NCBI GenBank assembly: GCA_934500875.1
Contig: CAKSTL010000011.1
Coordinates: 6,777-70,776, forward strand
Source of the DNA: an uncultured Clostridia bacterium
GTDB lineage: Bacteria; Bacillota; Clostridia; UMGS1810
DNA length: 64,000 nucleotides
Direction: 5' to 3'
Part shown: in pieces, positions 34,205 through 44,659 of the stretch
Numbering within the stretch: position 1 is the stretch's first letter
Layout: each line of letters opens with the position of its first letter
Notes under the pieces: model-generated
What the model saw: the letters and a program-made list of their open reading frames with translations, nothing else
Databases searched by the model: none
Told to the model about the DNA's origin: nothing
Position numbers and translations under genes: made by a program

Positions 34205-36835
34205 ATGAGAAAACAGTTTTTGCCGATGTTTTTGTGTTTTGCAATGATATTTTGCACTTTTGTCTGCCCGGAATATGCAAAAGCAGCCGGGGGTATATAT
34301 GAAAACGCACCGTATCTTTTGAATGCGGTGGGCGTTATCGATGCGCCCGATACAGACAGTGAAATTCTTGACGGTGCACTTCTGAGATATGAAACAGCGC
34401 GTCTTGCGGTGGGACTTATAGGCGGCAAAGATGCTGCAAAAGGCTATATCGGCGACGGTTCGTTTAGTGACGTTGGCGAAAAGTCGATATGCGCGGACTA
34501 CATATATTATGCGAAAAAGTGCGGCATCATTTCGGGATACGGAAATTATTACCGACCCAAGAACGAAACGACATACGCCGAATTTATAAAAACGGTTGTC
34601 AGCATACTCGGCTATGATTTGCGCGCCGAGTATGAGGGTGGTTATCCTGCAGGATATATTAAAGTTGCCGCGGTGCTTGGAATAAATATCGGCAAGGGCA
34701 CAGATGATACAATAACACGACGTGAGGCATATCACATCGCATTTCTCGCACTCGAAACCGACGTTATGAAAACAAATATCATAGGGGATAAAACCGATTA
34801 TAAAATCGAAAAAGGCGAAAATTTGCTGAATATATACCTTAATGCCGAAACGGCGGAGGGAATTATAACGGGAAACGGGACAACGGGAATCTATTCAAAA
34901 ACTCCGTCGTCCGACACCACGATAATGCTTGACGGCAAGGCTTACCAGACCGATAGAATTAATCAGCGCAGGTTTTTGGGATTTGACAGTGTTGTTTACA
35001 TAAAAAAGAATACAAATAAGGTGCTGTACATACGTGAGAGCGACTCAAATACACTTTATTCCGTAAAAAGCGACTTTATAAGTGCAAATACAACAAAAAA
35101 ATCATTTAAGTATTACACAGATGAGCAAAAGACGAAGGAAAAAAGCATTCGTCTGGGCGATAACACGTCTATTATATACAATGAAGTTTTCCTTGGCAAG
35201 CTTTATACCTCCGATGTTGCAGCAGACGATTTAATGCCCGATTCGGGACATATTGACCTTTTGGACAATGACGCGGACGGCACGGCGGATATTGTTTTTA
35301 TTTCGGATTACAAGTCGTATGCGGTGAGCCATTCATCACAGACAAACCAAAAAATATATGTAAAGGGAAATACCGTAACCGAGCTTGATATAAACGACAA
35401 CGTGAGGGTAATCGACGCTCGCGGAAACGATTGTGATTATACTGCTCTTGCCGAGTGGGACGTCGTTTCGGTTCTTGGGTCAAGGGACTATTACACCAAA
35501 GACGGTGAAGCCGCGGTTATCGCCGTGATTAAAAATTCTGTCAGAGGAATTGTGAACGAAACGAGCGAAGATGCTGCGGTTATTGACGGTGAGGAATACG
35601 GCGTCGCAAAGAATTTTTATGATGAGGGATATTATTTTGAGCTGGGCAGAAACGGCAGCTTTTATTTTGATGCGGAGAACAAAATCACCGCTTGCGATTA
35701 CAGTGACAAAAAAGAGGATTACGGTTATTTGATTGATGCGCATATTCCGGAGAAAAATCCAAAATTGCTGATGCTTAAAATTTTCACCAAAAACGGACGT
35801 GTTGAGGATTATACTGCGGAGGGAAAAATTAAATTTTCGCAAGGAGGCGCCGAAATGCGCGACGACGCATATAAGCTTATAGCAAAATTCACAAAGACGG
35901 ACGGTACCGCAACGGATAATCAGCTTATTATGTATTCCTTAAACGAGGACAAAACGATAAAGTCAATAAGCAAATACTCAGATACGCCGAGCTATAATGT
36001 GTTTTCCAAATCATTTTCGGGCGACGGAGTGCATTATGTGGCAAGACGGTTTGGCGGAAAATATTATTTGTCGGCTGCCGATACAAAAATTTTCAGTATT
36101 CCCGACAAGTCGGACGATTATAAAAATTATCAGCTTTTAACGCCGACATCCATTGAAACGGACAAGAAATATGACGGCGTGGAAATATATGATGCCGATG
36201 AGGACAATTTTGCCGGTGCGGTTATTATGAAGGAAAAAAATGCAGCCGGTGTGGCGGGAACGTCGAGAATTATGCTTGTTGAGAAGGTATCTGCGGCATT
36301 GAGCGGGTCGGGTGATTTAACAACGCTGGTCACCGGTTTGTTTAACGGCAAAGAAACGCGTGTAACCGCAGAGGAAACGGGACTTGTTACGTTGTCGGGA
36401 AATAACGGTGTGTGGGGATATAGCGGCGTTGCGCTTGAGAATCTTAAAAAAGGCGACATAATTCAGTATGCGCTTAATCCGTCGGGCGAAATTAAGAAAT
36501 TCCGGATATTATTCAGACCTGACAGCAGTGCGGACAGCTTTTACAAAAACGGAAACGACACCGTTCCGACAGATAGAATTTTGTCAAACGAGCTTACCGT
36601 TATGTATAACAAAGTGGTGAGATGTTCGGCGACGGCGGCAATTTTAGATTCCGATAATGAGAAGGGTGTAAATTTTAAGGGCGACAGATTTAATCTTATC
36701 GTTTATATTTACGACGGTAAAAAGAATGAAATATATATTGGCTCAAAAGGCGATATTGTGCCGGGTGATATGGCATTTATGACATTTGATTATGCCTCGC
36801 CGAAAGAGATGGTAATTTACCGATATGCCGATTAG
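34205..36835 (+). CDS. Large SLH-containing cell-surface protein
   Basis: About 876 residues from the ATG at 34205, where GGGAGG lies 6-8 nt upstream; an ATG at 34097 lies upstream of the predicted promoter. Signal peptide MRKQFLPMFLCFAMIFCTFV and on to YAKA. SLH repeats occupy about 30-210 (YIYYAKKCGIISGYGNYYRP, then TTYAEFIKTVVSILGYD). The remainder is a long beta-rich region of repeated small domains with no catalytic motif I recognise. The layout is that of the 20274 protein. First gene of the second operon, so probably an abundant surface component. Confidence 0.78.
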   Translation: MRKQFLPMFLCFAMIFCTFVCPEYAKAAGGIYENAPYLLNAVGVIDAPDTDSEILDGALLRYETARLAVGLIGGKDAAKGYIGDGSFSDVGEKSICADYIYYAKKCGIISGYGNYYRPKNETTYAEFIKTVVSILGYDLRAEYEGGYPAGYIKVAAVLGINIGKGTDDTITRREAYHIAFLALETDVMKTNIIGDKTDYKIEKGENLLNIYLNAETAEGIITGNGTTGIYSKTPSSDTTIMLDGKAYQTDRINQRRFLGFDSVVYIKKNTNKVLYIRESDSNTLYSVKSDFISANTTKKSFKYYTDEQKTKEKSIRLGDNTSIIYNEVFLGKLYTSDVAADDLMPDSGHIDLLDNDADGTADIVFISDYKSYAVSHSSQTNQKIYVKGNTVTELDINDNVRVIDARGNDCDYTALAEWDVVSVLGSRDYYTKDGEAAVIAVIKNSVRGIVNETSEDAAVIDGEEYGVAKNFYDEGYYFELGRNGSFYFDAENKITACDYSDKKEDYGYLIDAHIPEKNPKLLMLKIFTKNGRVEDYTAEGKIKFSQGGAEMRDDAYKLIAKFTKTDGTATDNQLIMYSLNEDKTIKSISKYSDTPSYNVFSKSFSGDGVHYVARRFGGKYYLSAADTKIFSIPDKSDDYKNYQLLTPTSIETDKKYDGVEIYDADEDNFAGAVIMKEKNAAGVAGTSRIMLVEKVSAALSGSGDLTTLVTGLFNGKETRVTAEETGLVTLSGNNGVWGYSGVALENLKKGDIIQYALNPSGEIKKFRILFRPDSSADSFYKNGNDTVPTDRILSNELTVMYNKVVRCSATAAILDSDNEKGVNFKGDRFNLIVYIYDGKKNEIYIGSKGDIVPGDMAFMTFDYASPKEMVIYRYAD

Positions 36836-36847
36836 GAGGATTTTAAA

Positions 36848-39361
36848 ATGAAATCAGCGAAGAAGCTTTGTTGTGTAGTTTTGGTGTTTTGCTTGGTTTT
36901 TGCGGATTTTTTCTGTTTCAGCGTTTCTGCGGATGAAAAAAAGCTTATTTTTGATTCGGCGGTTGATTTTTCCGGAGTGCAGGGGCAGGACAGCTGGTAT
37001 TACAAATTCAGAAAAATAGAGGACGGCGTTGACGGGGAGCTTAACGATTATGTATATCGCAAGGCAAACAACAGGTGGTATCCTACCGAGAGTGCGGACA
37101 GGTCGAAGGGGATGCTCTGTTCGCCGACAGACGGCGGTTCTTACACCGTTAATGTTATGTTCGCCGGAACATATGCAAATGAAAATGACAGTGTGATATA
37201 TTCATCGGTTAAAGAATTTGTATCGCCGTACAGCGGTATTGCTGAAATCGGCGCGTCAAATTTCGGCGGAAGAAGCAAGTTCGGAAGAATGTATGCAAGG
37301 GTGCTTTTAAACGGCGAAAAAATATGGCCGTCGAATGGTGAATGGCATTTTCATTCGGGCAGCGGAAAAATTGAATTTAAATCGTTTAACATCGGACTGA
37401 ACAAAGGCGACATTCTGGATTTTGAAGTTAAAAGAGGACAACTAGGTGAGGGCGAAGATGATGTTTTAACGGGCAAGCTTTCCGAACAAGGATTGATATG
37501 GACGCCGAGTGTGAGCTACAATAAAAATTTTGCGGGGGTAAAGAATTTATATACTTTGAACGGCAATTTAAACGGCTGGACGACTGAAAACGAAGTCAGC
37601 GCTGACGGAGATAAAATCACATTCCCCGCCGCCTCGGAAATTTTGTTTGACGGCAGTTTTTCGGATTCATCGTTAAGTCTTAAGATTATTCCGTCCAAGC
37701 TTGACGGCAGTGTTGAAATTGTACCGACAACCGCGGATACCGGCGGCTATTCGGTCAGAATAAATTCCGCGGGCATTGAAATTTTAAAGGACAAAACGCC
37801 GGTTGCAGCGGAAAACTTTTCATTTGGCGAGAATATCGAATGCGAAATCGGCGCATCGGTACATACGTTTGAAAACGGAATATACATATTCGCCGGTGTA
37901 AACGGAGATGAAACGTTGTCGTATTTTGACCGCGGTGAATTTATAGCTGAGGGCGGACTGGGATTTTCCTGTGACAATGCAGTGAATATTTCGGGATTAA
38001 AAATAGGCACGACCGTTTCGGACGAAAATGAGCTTTTACTCATAGAGGCAGCGGAAAGCAGCGTATCCGCAGCAGAAAAGGAAATATCCGCAGATACTGC
38101 GTCAGAGGCATTTGCCGCGATAAACGCTTTGAACAGCGCCCTTGCAAGAGCCGTTTTTGAGGCGCGTATGATTGGCCCTATGAGCGGATTTTCATATATA
38201 AAGGCAAGTGCGGATACTGCGTCAAGAGCGGTGACCTTTGAAGGTATATGCTATGGTTTGAGAAATACGGACGCTCAGGTGACGCTTACAAACGGCGGAT
38301 ATTCCGAAAACGACATTGTGACTGTAAATGAGATGGGCGCATTTTCCGGGATACATATTTTGTCTGAGAGCGCAGATAGCGGCAAATACACAATTTCATT
38401 AAACGAAAATGTTTTGAACGGAGCTTTCGATTACCGGAAAGCGTCGTCCGAATGCGAGCTGATTTCTTTTTACGCCGATGGTGTTAAAGGAAGCATAAAC
38501 GGGCAAAACGTTATCGTTAATCTCACGAAGGATACGGACATTAAAAGCATTGTTGCGGTGTTTGAAATTCCGCCGTACGCAAAAGCTTTTGTCGGAGACG
38601 TTCTGCAGGAAAGCGCGGTGACGGCAAACGATTTTTCGGACAGCGTTGAATATAAAATTACGGCAGAAAACGGCAGCGAGAAAATTTATAACGTAAAAAT
38701 AAATTTGAATAAGGAAACAACGGGCGGCAGAGGTGGTTCGAAAAGCTCCGGTTCAAAGGGTTCGCAGCTTGGTATGACTGTTTCAAAACCCGATGCCGTC
38801 ATTAAACCCAATGACGCCCAAACGGACGCTGATAAAAAAGAAAGTTTCCCCGACGTGCCCAAAACGCACTATGCATTTGAATATATTGAAAAGCTTCGCA
38901 ATCTCGGTATTGTCTGCGGTGATGAAAACGGGAAATTCAATCCTGACGAAAAAATTACGCGCGCCGAGTTTGTCAAATTGATTGTAACGGCGTTAAAGCT
39001 TGATACGACGACAGAAAATGTTTTTGACGATGTGAAAAATTCCGATTGGTTTTATAAATATGTGAATACCGCATATTCGTCGAAGATTGTTATGGGAGTG
39101 TCGGAAAAAGAATTTGCGCCTCGCGAATATGTGACAAAGCAAGATACTGCGGTTATTTTGTGCCGTGCATATGCCGAATTTGAGCAGGGAGAAAAAAGCG
39201 CTGATTTTTCCGATAAAAACGACATTTCGGATTATGCAAAAAATGCGGTTGACTTACTTTACGGGAACGGAATAATAAGCGGCGAAAACGGGAAATTCAA
39301 TCCTAAAAATTATGCAACACGCGCCCAAACGGCAAAAATGCTTGCAATGTGCATCAGATAG
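36848..39361 (+). CDS. Modular SLH surface protein with a VQGQD N-terminal module
   Basis: 837 residues. Signal peptide 1-28. Module A (about 30-215) begins FSGVQGQDSWYYKFRK and includes LLNGEKIWPSNGEW; the same module opens the protein at 46225. Next come a concanavalin-like region (225-395), a beta region with a cadherin-like segment (to about 625), a Gly/Ser/Lys linker, and three SLH domains (about 660-837: FEYIEKLRNLGIVCGDENGK, DWFYKYVNTAYSSKIVMGVS, YATRAQTAKMLAMCI). Probably a wall-anchored carbohydrate-binding protein. AGGAGG precedes the start, 12 nt after the previous gene. Confidence 0.8.
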   Translation: MKSAKKLCCVVLVFCLVFADFFCFSVSADEKKLIFDSAVDFSGVQGQDSWYYKFRKIEDGVDGELNDYVYRKANNRWYPTESADRSKGMLCSPTDGGSYTVNVMFAGTYANENDSVIYSSVKEFVSPYSGIAEIGASNFGGRSKFGRMYARVLLNGEKIWPSNGEWHFHSGSGKIEFKSFNIGLNKGDILDFEVKRGQLGEGEDDVLTGKLSEQGLIWTPSVSYNKNFAGVKNLYTLNGNLNGWTTENEVSADGDKITFPAASEILFDGSFSDSSLSLKIIPSKLDGSVEIVPTTADTGGYSVRINSAGIEILKDKTPVAAENFSFGENIECEIGASVHTFENGIYIFAGVNGDETLSYFDRGEFIAEGGLGFSCDNAVNISGLKIGTTVSDENELLLIEAAESSVSAAEKEISADTASEAFAAINALNSALARAVFEARMIGPMSGFSYIKASADTASRAVTFEGICYGLRNTDAQVTLTNGGYSENDIVTVNEMGAFSGIHILSESADSGKYTISLNENVLNGAFDYRKASSECELISFYADGVKGSINGQNVIVNLTKDTDIKSIVAVFEIPPYAKAFVGDVLQESAVTANDFSDSVEYKITAENGSEKIYNVKINLNKETTGGRGGSKSSGSKGSQLGMTVSKPDAVIKPNDAQTDADKKESFPDVPKTHYAFEYIEKLRNLGIVCGDENGKFNPDEKITRAEFVKLIVTALKLDTTTENVFDDVKNSDWFYKYVNTAYSSKIVMGVSEKEFAPREYVTKQDTAVILCRAYAEFEQGEKSADFSDKNDISDYAKNAVDLLYGNGIISGENGKFNPKNYATRAQTAKMLAMCIR

Positions 39362-39381
39362 CTTTAAGAGGAGGCGTAAAA

Positions 39382-42300
39382 ATGAAAAAAACAAGATTTA
39401 TTGCGATACTTCTTGCAGTGATATTTGCTTTGCAGACAGTATCTTTTGCGGAGGGCAGATGCAATATAACGCTTAAAGATGTTAAAACCTCGTCGGAGGA
39501 AAATGCACTTCCGGAACCGATTGACGAGAATTTTGAAGGCGGAGAACTTAATGCAAGATTTACCGCAAAGGGAACCTCAACGGCAATGCCGGCAATTTCT
39601 TATGAAAAGGAAAACAGTGATAATCATATGCTTGTAATTCCAAGCAAAACGGCGGTTGAAATAAACGAAATATGGCAGGACTTTGTGCTTGAAACGGACT
39701 TGATTCTGACCGAATACGGCTGGTTTCAGTTTAATTTCAGAATAAATAACGGGGATTATTTAACCGCTATGGTTGCCACAAATTCCGCAAAGGCCATTTT
39801 ATCGTTAAGAAAAGTCACAGACGGCAAAACGTCTTATATATCCGAAAAGGGAAATTATACTTTCGGACTGAATGATAAGGTTAATCTTAAAATTGTTCTT
39901 CACAAAAATGAGCTTGAGTTTTATGTAAACGGCAGCTTGTTTTTGTCGGGACTTGCGACAGGTATGGAGAGGGGAAGCTTTTCAATCGGTGTTCCGTCGT
40001 GGAGTGCCGCGGCTGCAAAGATTGATAATCTTAAAATTACACCTATTGCACCGAAAACAATTAAAAACGCATATGCGATACAGCGGGACATAACAATGAA
40101 GGTCGGAGAAATGCTTTGGCTGCCGGTTTATATTGAACCGCAGGGTGTATATGACGCAAGTGTCGTATCAAGGTGCGACGACGAAACGGTTGTTTATGCA
40201 AACGGCGGAAGTGTTAAAGCACTGGCTAAGGGGACGGCAAACGTGCGGCTTGTGACGAATGACGGCGGGCATAAAACAGACTTTGTCATAACCGTTATTT
40301 CGTCGGAATACGACGATATTGAAAACAGTAAATACAAAAAAGACATCGAATATTTGAGCGAGAAAAATATTTTATCGGACGGCAATGAAAAATTTGAGCC
40401 CGAAATGAAGTCTACTGTTGCGGAAATTTGCTCGGTTGCGGTAAAGACGATAGGTTATGACCTTTTAAGAGCACGAGATAAAAATTCACCGAAGGTTATA
40501 GGAACAGACGGGTACGGATATCCGAGTGTCGGTGTGTATGACGATGTCGGCACAAACGACTGGTTTGCACCGTATATCCGTACCGCAGCAGCTGCAAAGT
40601 TAATTCCGGCAGGCGCCGCCGCCGGAAAAAACATTACGCCGGACAAATATATCACAAGAGCCGAGCTGGCGTCCTTTGCGGTTAATACATATAAAAATGC
40701 GTCGGGCGCCGAGTGTGACACGGCTGAGGAAAGCGAAGCTTCTGATATTTCCAATCTTTCGAATGATAAAAAAACCGACATATTAAAAGCGGTAAAAATG
40801 GAATTTATACCTGTTGAAAACGGCAGGTTTGAGCCTGAAAGAACGGTCACGCGCGCCGAGATGGCGCACACCTTTGCCAAAGTTCACAAACGGGCGTGCG
40901 AAACGGGACTTCTGCCTGTTGTGCCTCTTGATATTGAAATTTACGGAGCGCGAGAAAAAACGGGAATTATCGCTGATATTACTGATTTTGGCGGAAAAGC
41001 TTATAATCCCGAAACAGATAAGCCGGAGGACAGGTTTGATAATTACGATGCATTTGTCGCTGCACTTGAATATTGCAAAGAGGTAAATGCCGACAAACTC
41101 GTGTTTCCGACGGGATATTATTACTTTTCCACAGAAGATTTTATAAGTATGGACGATTTTACTGATTTTGTGATTGACGGTCAGAATTCCGTGTTTGTAA
41201 ATTCGGCGGCAAAACATTTTGTTCGTGCAAGAAAATGCGAACGTGTGGAAATAAGGAATGTTGAGTACGAATGGGATTGGGATTCAAAACCTCTTGCGGA
41301 TATTATTACCGTGACGAAGGCTGACGCTGCCGACAAGAGTATAGATATTGAGTATATCAGTCGCGGCTATGTAAAGGAGAACGAGGTGTCACTTGCGGAT
41401 TTTTGCCCGCTCGACCCCGAAACGCTTTCGCCCGGATACGATAACGGCGTAAACAACATACAGCAAAGAGTTTCGTATAATATTGATGCAAGCAAGACGA
41501 AACGGCTTGCCGACAACAAATTCAGAGTTTATCTCGCCACCGGAAGCTTTGACGAAAGAATTAAAGAAGGGTGCTTTTACAGACTTCAGTATTATAAATA
41601 TAAGGGCAACTTCTTTGTTTGTTACGACATTCAGGATTTCACGTTTGATAATGTAAATATATGTTCAACAAGCGGTATAGGCTATACAATATACAATCTT
41701 TATGAAAACGAATCAAGCGGAAAACATACGCAATACTGGCAGATTATAAATTCTAAAATTGATATACGTGATGGCGAGGAGCTTACAAAGCCGGTTTCCT
41801 CGTCGCAGGACGGGGTTCAGGTAAACGGTCAGGCTAAAGACAGCCGGTACAGAATAGAAAACTGTTCGTTCGGATATATGGGAGATGACTGTTCAAATCT
41901 TCATCAGCGCATTTCGCAGGGAATTTCGTTCGTTGAAGGTGACAGATACAGTATTATAGCAAAAAAAGCGGACTGGTCAACACCGATACGCGGCGGTGAT
42001 ACCATTGAAATTTTAAACAACGATTTTTCTGTTACCGGTTTTGTGGCAGCGGTTAAAAGCGCGGAATATGTTGACGGCATAGGTATAAAGCTTACGTTTG
42101 ACAAAGAGATTCCGCAAAATTTGCCCGAATCGTGCATTGTAAGCAACAAAACGATAGGTCAAAATACCTGGGGAATTATAAGAAACAACCGTTTTCACGA
42201 CAATCTCGGAAGAGGGCTTCTGGTGCGCGGCGATCACATACTTATTGAAAACAATACCTTTGAGCATACAAATTCAAGTGCAACTATGACCGAGGTTGAA

Positions 42301-42738
42301 ATCACATCGGGCTGGGTTTCGGGACTTCCGTCTTCGCATTTGTGGTTTAAGGGAAACAAATTTATAAACTGCAATGTAAGCGAAAAGCAGGAGGCAACGA
42401 TGAATTTTACCCACAATCTGCAGGGCGGATACAGTGCGGAAACGTCGCTTATATCAAGGCTTCTTATAGAGGACAACGATTTTGTAAATACAACCGCAAG
42501 AGGCATTGTTATAGACCTTTTCGACGATGTTACGATTCGAAACAACAGATTTACCGGGTTTAAGGAAAGGCCTAACAGTATAAAAGAACGAGGCGGACTT
42601 AAAATAACAAACGGAAAACATCTTAAAATATACGGCAACAGATTTGAAAAAAGTCCGTATATTGCGGGCGATGTAAATTCGCTTTTAAATATAACGGGAG
42701 TTGACGATGCGGTTATATATGATAATTTGTTAGAATGA
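39382..42738 (+). CDS. SLH-anchored right-handed beta-helix protein (lyase/hydrolase-like)
   Basis: About 1118 residues from the ATG at 39382, preceded by GAGGAGG; an in-frame ATG at 39349 overlaps the previous gene. Order: signal peptide; LamG/DUF1080-like sandwich (about 30-225); Big_2 Ig-like domain (about 230-300); three SLH repeats in mid-protein (about 305-500); then a long parallel beta-helix (about 520-1118) with the pectate-lyase-superfamily start YDAFVAALEYCKEVNADKLV and rungs such as IENNTFEHTN, LWFKGNKFIN and VTIRNNRFTG. Beta-helices of this kind occur in polysaccharide lyases, GH28 and epimerases, so it is the best candidate for the depolymerising enzyme of the locus. The catalytic residues were not identified. 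It overlaps the next permease by 4 nt. Confidence 0.8.
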   Translation: MKKTRFIAILLAVIFALQTVSFAEGRCNITLKDVKTSSEENALPEPIDENFEGGELNARFTAKGTSTAMPAISYEKENSDNHMLVIPSKTAVEINEIWQDFVLETDLILTEYGWFQFNFRINNGDYLTAMVATNSAKAILSLRKVTDGKTSYISEKGNYTFGLNDKVNLKIVLHKNELEFYVNGSLFLSGLATGMERGSFSIGVPSWSAAAAKIDNLKITPIAPKTIKNAYAIQRDITMKVGEMLWLPVYIEPQGVYDASVVSRCDDETVVYANGGSVKALAKGTANVRLVTNDGGHKTDFVITVISSEYDDIENSKYKKDIEYLSEKNILSDGNEKFEPEMKSTVAEICSVAVKTIGYDLLRARDKNSPKVIGTDGYGYPSVGVYDDVGTNDWFAPYIRTAAAAKLIPAGAAAGKNITPDKYITRAELASFAVNTYKNASGAECDTAEESEASDISNLSNDKKTDILKAVKMEFIPVENGRFEPERTVTRAEMAHTFAKVHKRACETGLLPVVPLDIEIYGAREKTGIIADITDFGGKAYNPETDKPEDRFDNYDAFVAALEYCKEVNADKLVFPTGYYYFSTEDFISMDDFTDFVIDGQNSVFVNSAAKHFVRARKCERVEIRNVEYEWDWDSKPLADIITVTKADAADKSIDIEYISRGYVKENEVSLADFCPLDPETLSPGYDNGVNNIQQRVSYNIDASKTKRLADNKFRVYLATGSFDERIKEGCFYRLQYYKYKGNFFVCYDIQDFTFDNVNICSTSGIGYTIYNLYENESSGKHTQYWQIINSKIDIRDGEELTKPVSSSQDGVQVNGQAKDSRYRIENCSFGYMGDDCSNLHQRISQGISFVEGDRYSIIAKKADWSTPIRGGDTIEILNNDFSVTGFVAAVKSAEYVDGIGIKLTFDKEIPQNLPESCIVSNKTIGQNTWGIIRNNRFHDNLGRGLLVRGDHILIENNTFEHTNSSATMTEVEITSGWVSGLPSSHLWFKGNKFINCNVSEKQEATMNFTHNLQGGYSAETSLISRLLIEDNDFVNTTARGIVIDLFDDVTIRNNRFTGFKERPNSIKERGGLKITNGKHLKIYGNRFEKSPYIAGDVNSLLNITGVDDAVIYDNLLE

Positions 42739-43697
42739 CGGAGGGAAAAATGGCTGATACACTAACTGCAAAAAATGAAAAAACAAGAAAAAATCACGGT
42801 GAAATACGAAAAAAAGCCTTTGAGTACAGAGAAATCTATATAATGCTTATTCCGGCATTTTTGTATTACTTTATTTTCTGCTACGGCCCGATGTACGGCA
42901 TTATTCTGGCATTTAAAGACTACTGGGCAAGCAAAGGAATTTTCGGAAGTCCCTGGGTTGGACTTGCAAATTTCAAGGAGCTTTTTGCGTCGGCAAAATT
43001 CTGGAGTGTGTTTAAAAACACGCTTATTATAAATATGGGAAGATTGCTTTTCGGTTTTCCCGTGCCGATAATACTGGCGCTTCTTTTAAACGAGGTGTCA
43101 AGTGCGAAATATAAAAGATGCATACAAACTATAATATATCTGCCGCACTTTATATCGTGGGTTGTAATATCGGGAATACTGTTTGCGCTTTTGTCTACCG
43201 ACGGTATGGTAAACAGTTTTCTCGGAATATTCGGCGTAGCGAAAATAAATTTTCTTACCAATACAAAAGCCTTTCGCCCGCTGATAATTATATCGGACAT
43301 ATGGAAGGAAATGGGCTGGGGAACAATTATCTATCTTGCGGCGATAACAGGAATATCTCAGGATATGTATGAGGCTGCCGAAATAGACGGCGCAAATCGC
43401 TTTAAGAGGATAATTTACATAACGCTGCCGAGTATATTGCCCACCGTTTCGGTGCTGCTGATTATGAAGCTTGGAAGGCTTATGACAGGCGGCTTTGACC
43501 AGGTTTTTAACTTGTATAACGAGGCCGTTTACGAGGTTGGCGACATCATAGACACATACATCTACCGAACAGGTCTTACACAGGGACGTTTTTCCGCAGC
43601 AACCGCCGTCGGATTGTTTTTAAACATTATAAATATGTGTATGCTTCTTGCCAGCGATAAAATATCAAAGGCAGTAGGCGGCAGCGGATTATACTAA
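42735..43697 (+). CDS. ABC transporter permease, LplB type
   Basis: 320 residues, six predicted spans. The N-terminal pattern IMLIPAFLYYFIFCYGPMYG, then ILAFKDYW and GLANFKELF, is typical of LplB/YteP permeases that serve complex polysaccharide fragments (rhamnogalacturonan, xylan). The EAA loop is MYEAAEIDGANRFKRI near residue 215. The ATG overlaps the stop of the beta-helix gene (ATGA), linking enzyme and importer. Confidence 0.92.
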   Translation: MTEGKMADTLTAKNEKTRKNHGEIRKKAFEYREIYIMLIPAFLYYFIFCYGPMYGIILAFKDYWASKGIFGSPWVGLANFKELFASAKFWSVFKNTLIINMGRLLFGFPVPIILALLLNEVSSAKYKRCIQTIIYLPHFISWVVISGILFALLSTDGMVNSFLGIFGVAKINFLTNTKAFRPLIIISDIWKEMGWGTIIYLAAITGISQDMYEAAEIDGANRFKRIIYITLPSILPTVSVLLIMKLGRLMTGGFDQVFNLYNEAVYEVGDIIDTYIYRTGLTQGRFSAATAVGLFLNIINMCMLLASDKISKAVGGSGLY

Positions 43698-43715
43698 AGG
43701 AGGGAGTGCGAAGCA

Positions 43716-44609
43716 ATGAAAAAGACATCCTTGCAAAGAAAGAAAATCGGCGCAGGCGGAACGGTTTTTAATATTATCAACTACACCTTTCTTGCGGCGG
43801 TTGCATTTACGACGCTCTATCCCTTCTGGTATGTGCTGCTTAAATCCATTCTTCCGTTTGAAGAGGCGATAAAAGCAAAGTTTCTTATTTTTCCGACAGG
43901 CTTTACGCTTGATTCGTACAAGTATGTTTTGCAAACCGACAGGTTTACAAACAGTTTGATGATTTCGGTTGCGGTTACGGTTATCGGCACGGTATATCAG
44001 CTGTTTATCACGGCGCTTGCGGCATATGCGTTTACAAAAAAGGATTTGCCGGGCCGCGGCATACTTTTTAACATCATAATCGTAACAATGTTTTTCGGCG
44101 GCGGACTTATTCCGACCTACCTTTTGTATCAAAAGCTCGGTTTTATCGACAATCCGCTTGTAATGGTAGTGCCGCACGCAATATCAACTTACAATATGAT
44201 TGTTATGAAGTCGTTTTTTGTGGGAATACCTATGGAAATCGAGGAGTCGGCGCGGATTGACGGAGCAAGCTACTTTAAAATATTTTTCCGCATAATAATG
44301 CCGCTTTCGCTTCCGAGCGTTGCAACAGTTTCGCTTTTTATAGCGGTAAGCTTGTGGAACAGCTGGTATGGTCCTATGCTTTATCTTAACAAGAAAAAAT
44401 TCTGGCCGATGGCGCTTGTTTTAAGAGATATACTTGTAAAAACCGATATAAACAGTATGGGCAATGAATACACCGGTGACGCAATGATGCTTTCGGATTC
44501 GGTTAAGATGGCAACGGTTATAGTTGCGATAACACCGATACTTGTTGTTTATCCTTTTGTGCAGAAATATTTTGTAAAAGGCGTTATGGTAGGTGCGGTT
44601 AAGGCTTGA
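43716..44609 (+). CDS. ABC transporter permease, LplC/YtcP type
   Basis: 297 residues with six spans, YPFWYVLLKSILPFEEAIKA near the start, EAA motif IEESARIDGASYFKIFF around 170, and the ending FVKGVMVGAVKA. Pairs with the preceding LplB-type permease. AGGAGG precedes the start. Confidence 0.92.
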   Translation: MKKTSLQRKKIGAGGTVFNIINYTFLAAVAFTTLYPFWYVLLKSILPFEEAIKAKFLIFPTGFTLDSYKYVLQTDRFTNSLMISVAVTVIGTVYQLFITALAAYAFTKKDLPGRGILFNIIIVTMFFGGGLIPTYLLYQKLGFIDNPLVMVVPHAISTYNMIVMKSFFVGIPMEIEESARIDGASYFKIFFRIIMPLSLPSVATVSLFIAVSLWNSWYGPMLYLNKKKFWPMALVLRDILVKTDINSMGNEYTGDAMMLSDSVKMATVIVAITPILVVYPFVQKYFVKGVMVGAVKA

Positions 44610-44659
44610 TAAGTCAAAAATAAATATGCGAAAATATAAAGAAAGGTTGTGTTCGGAAA

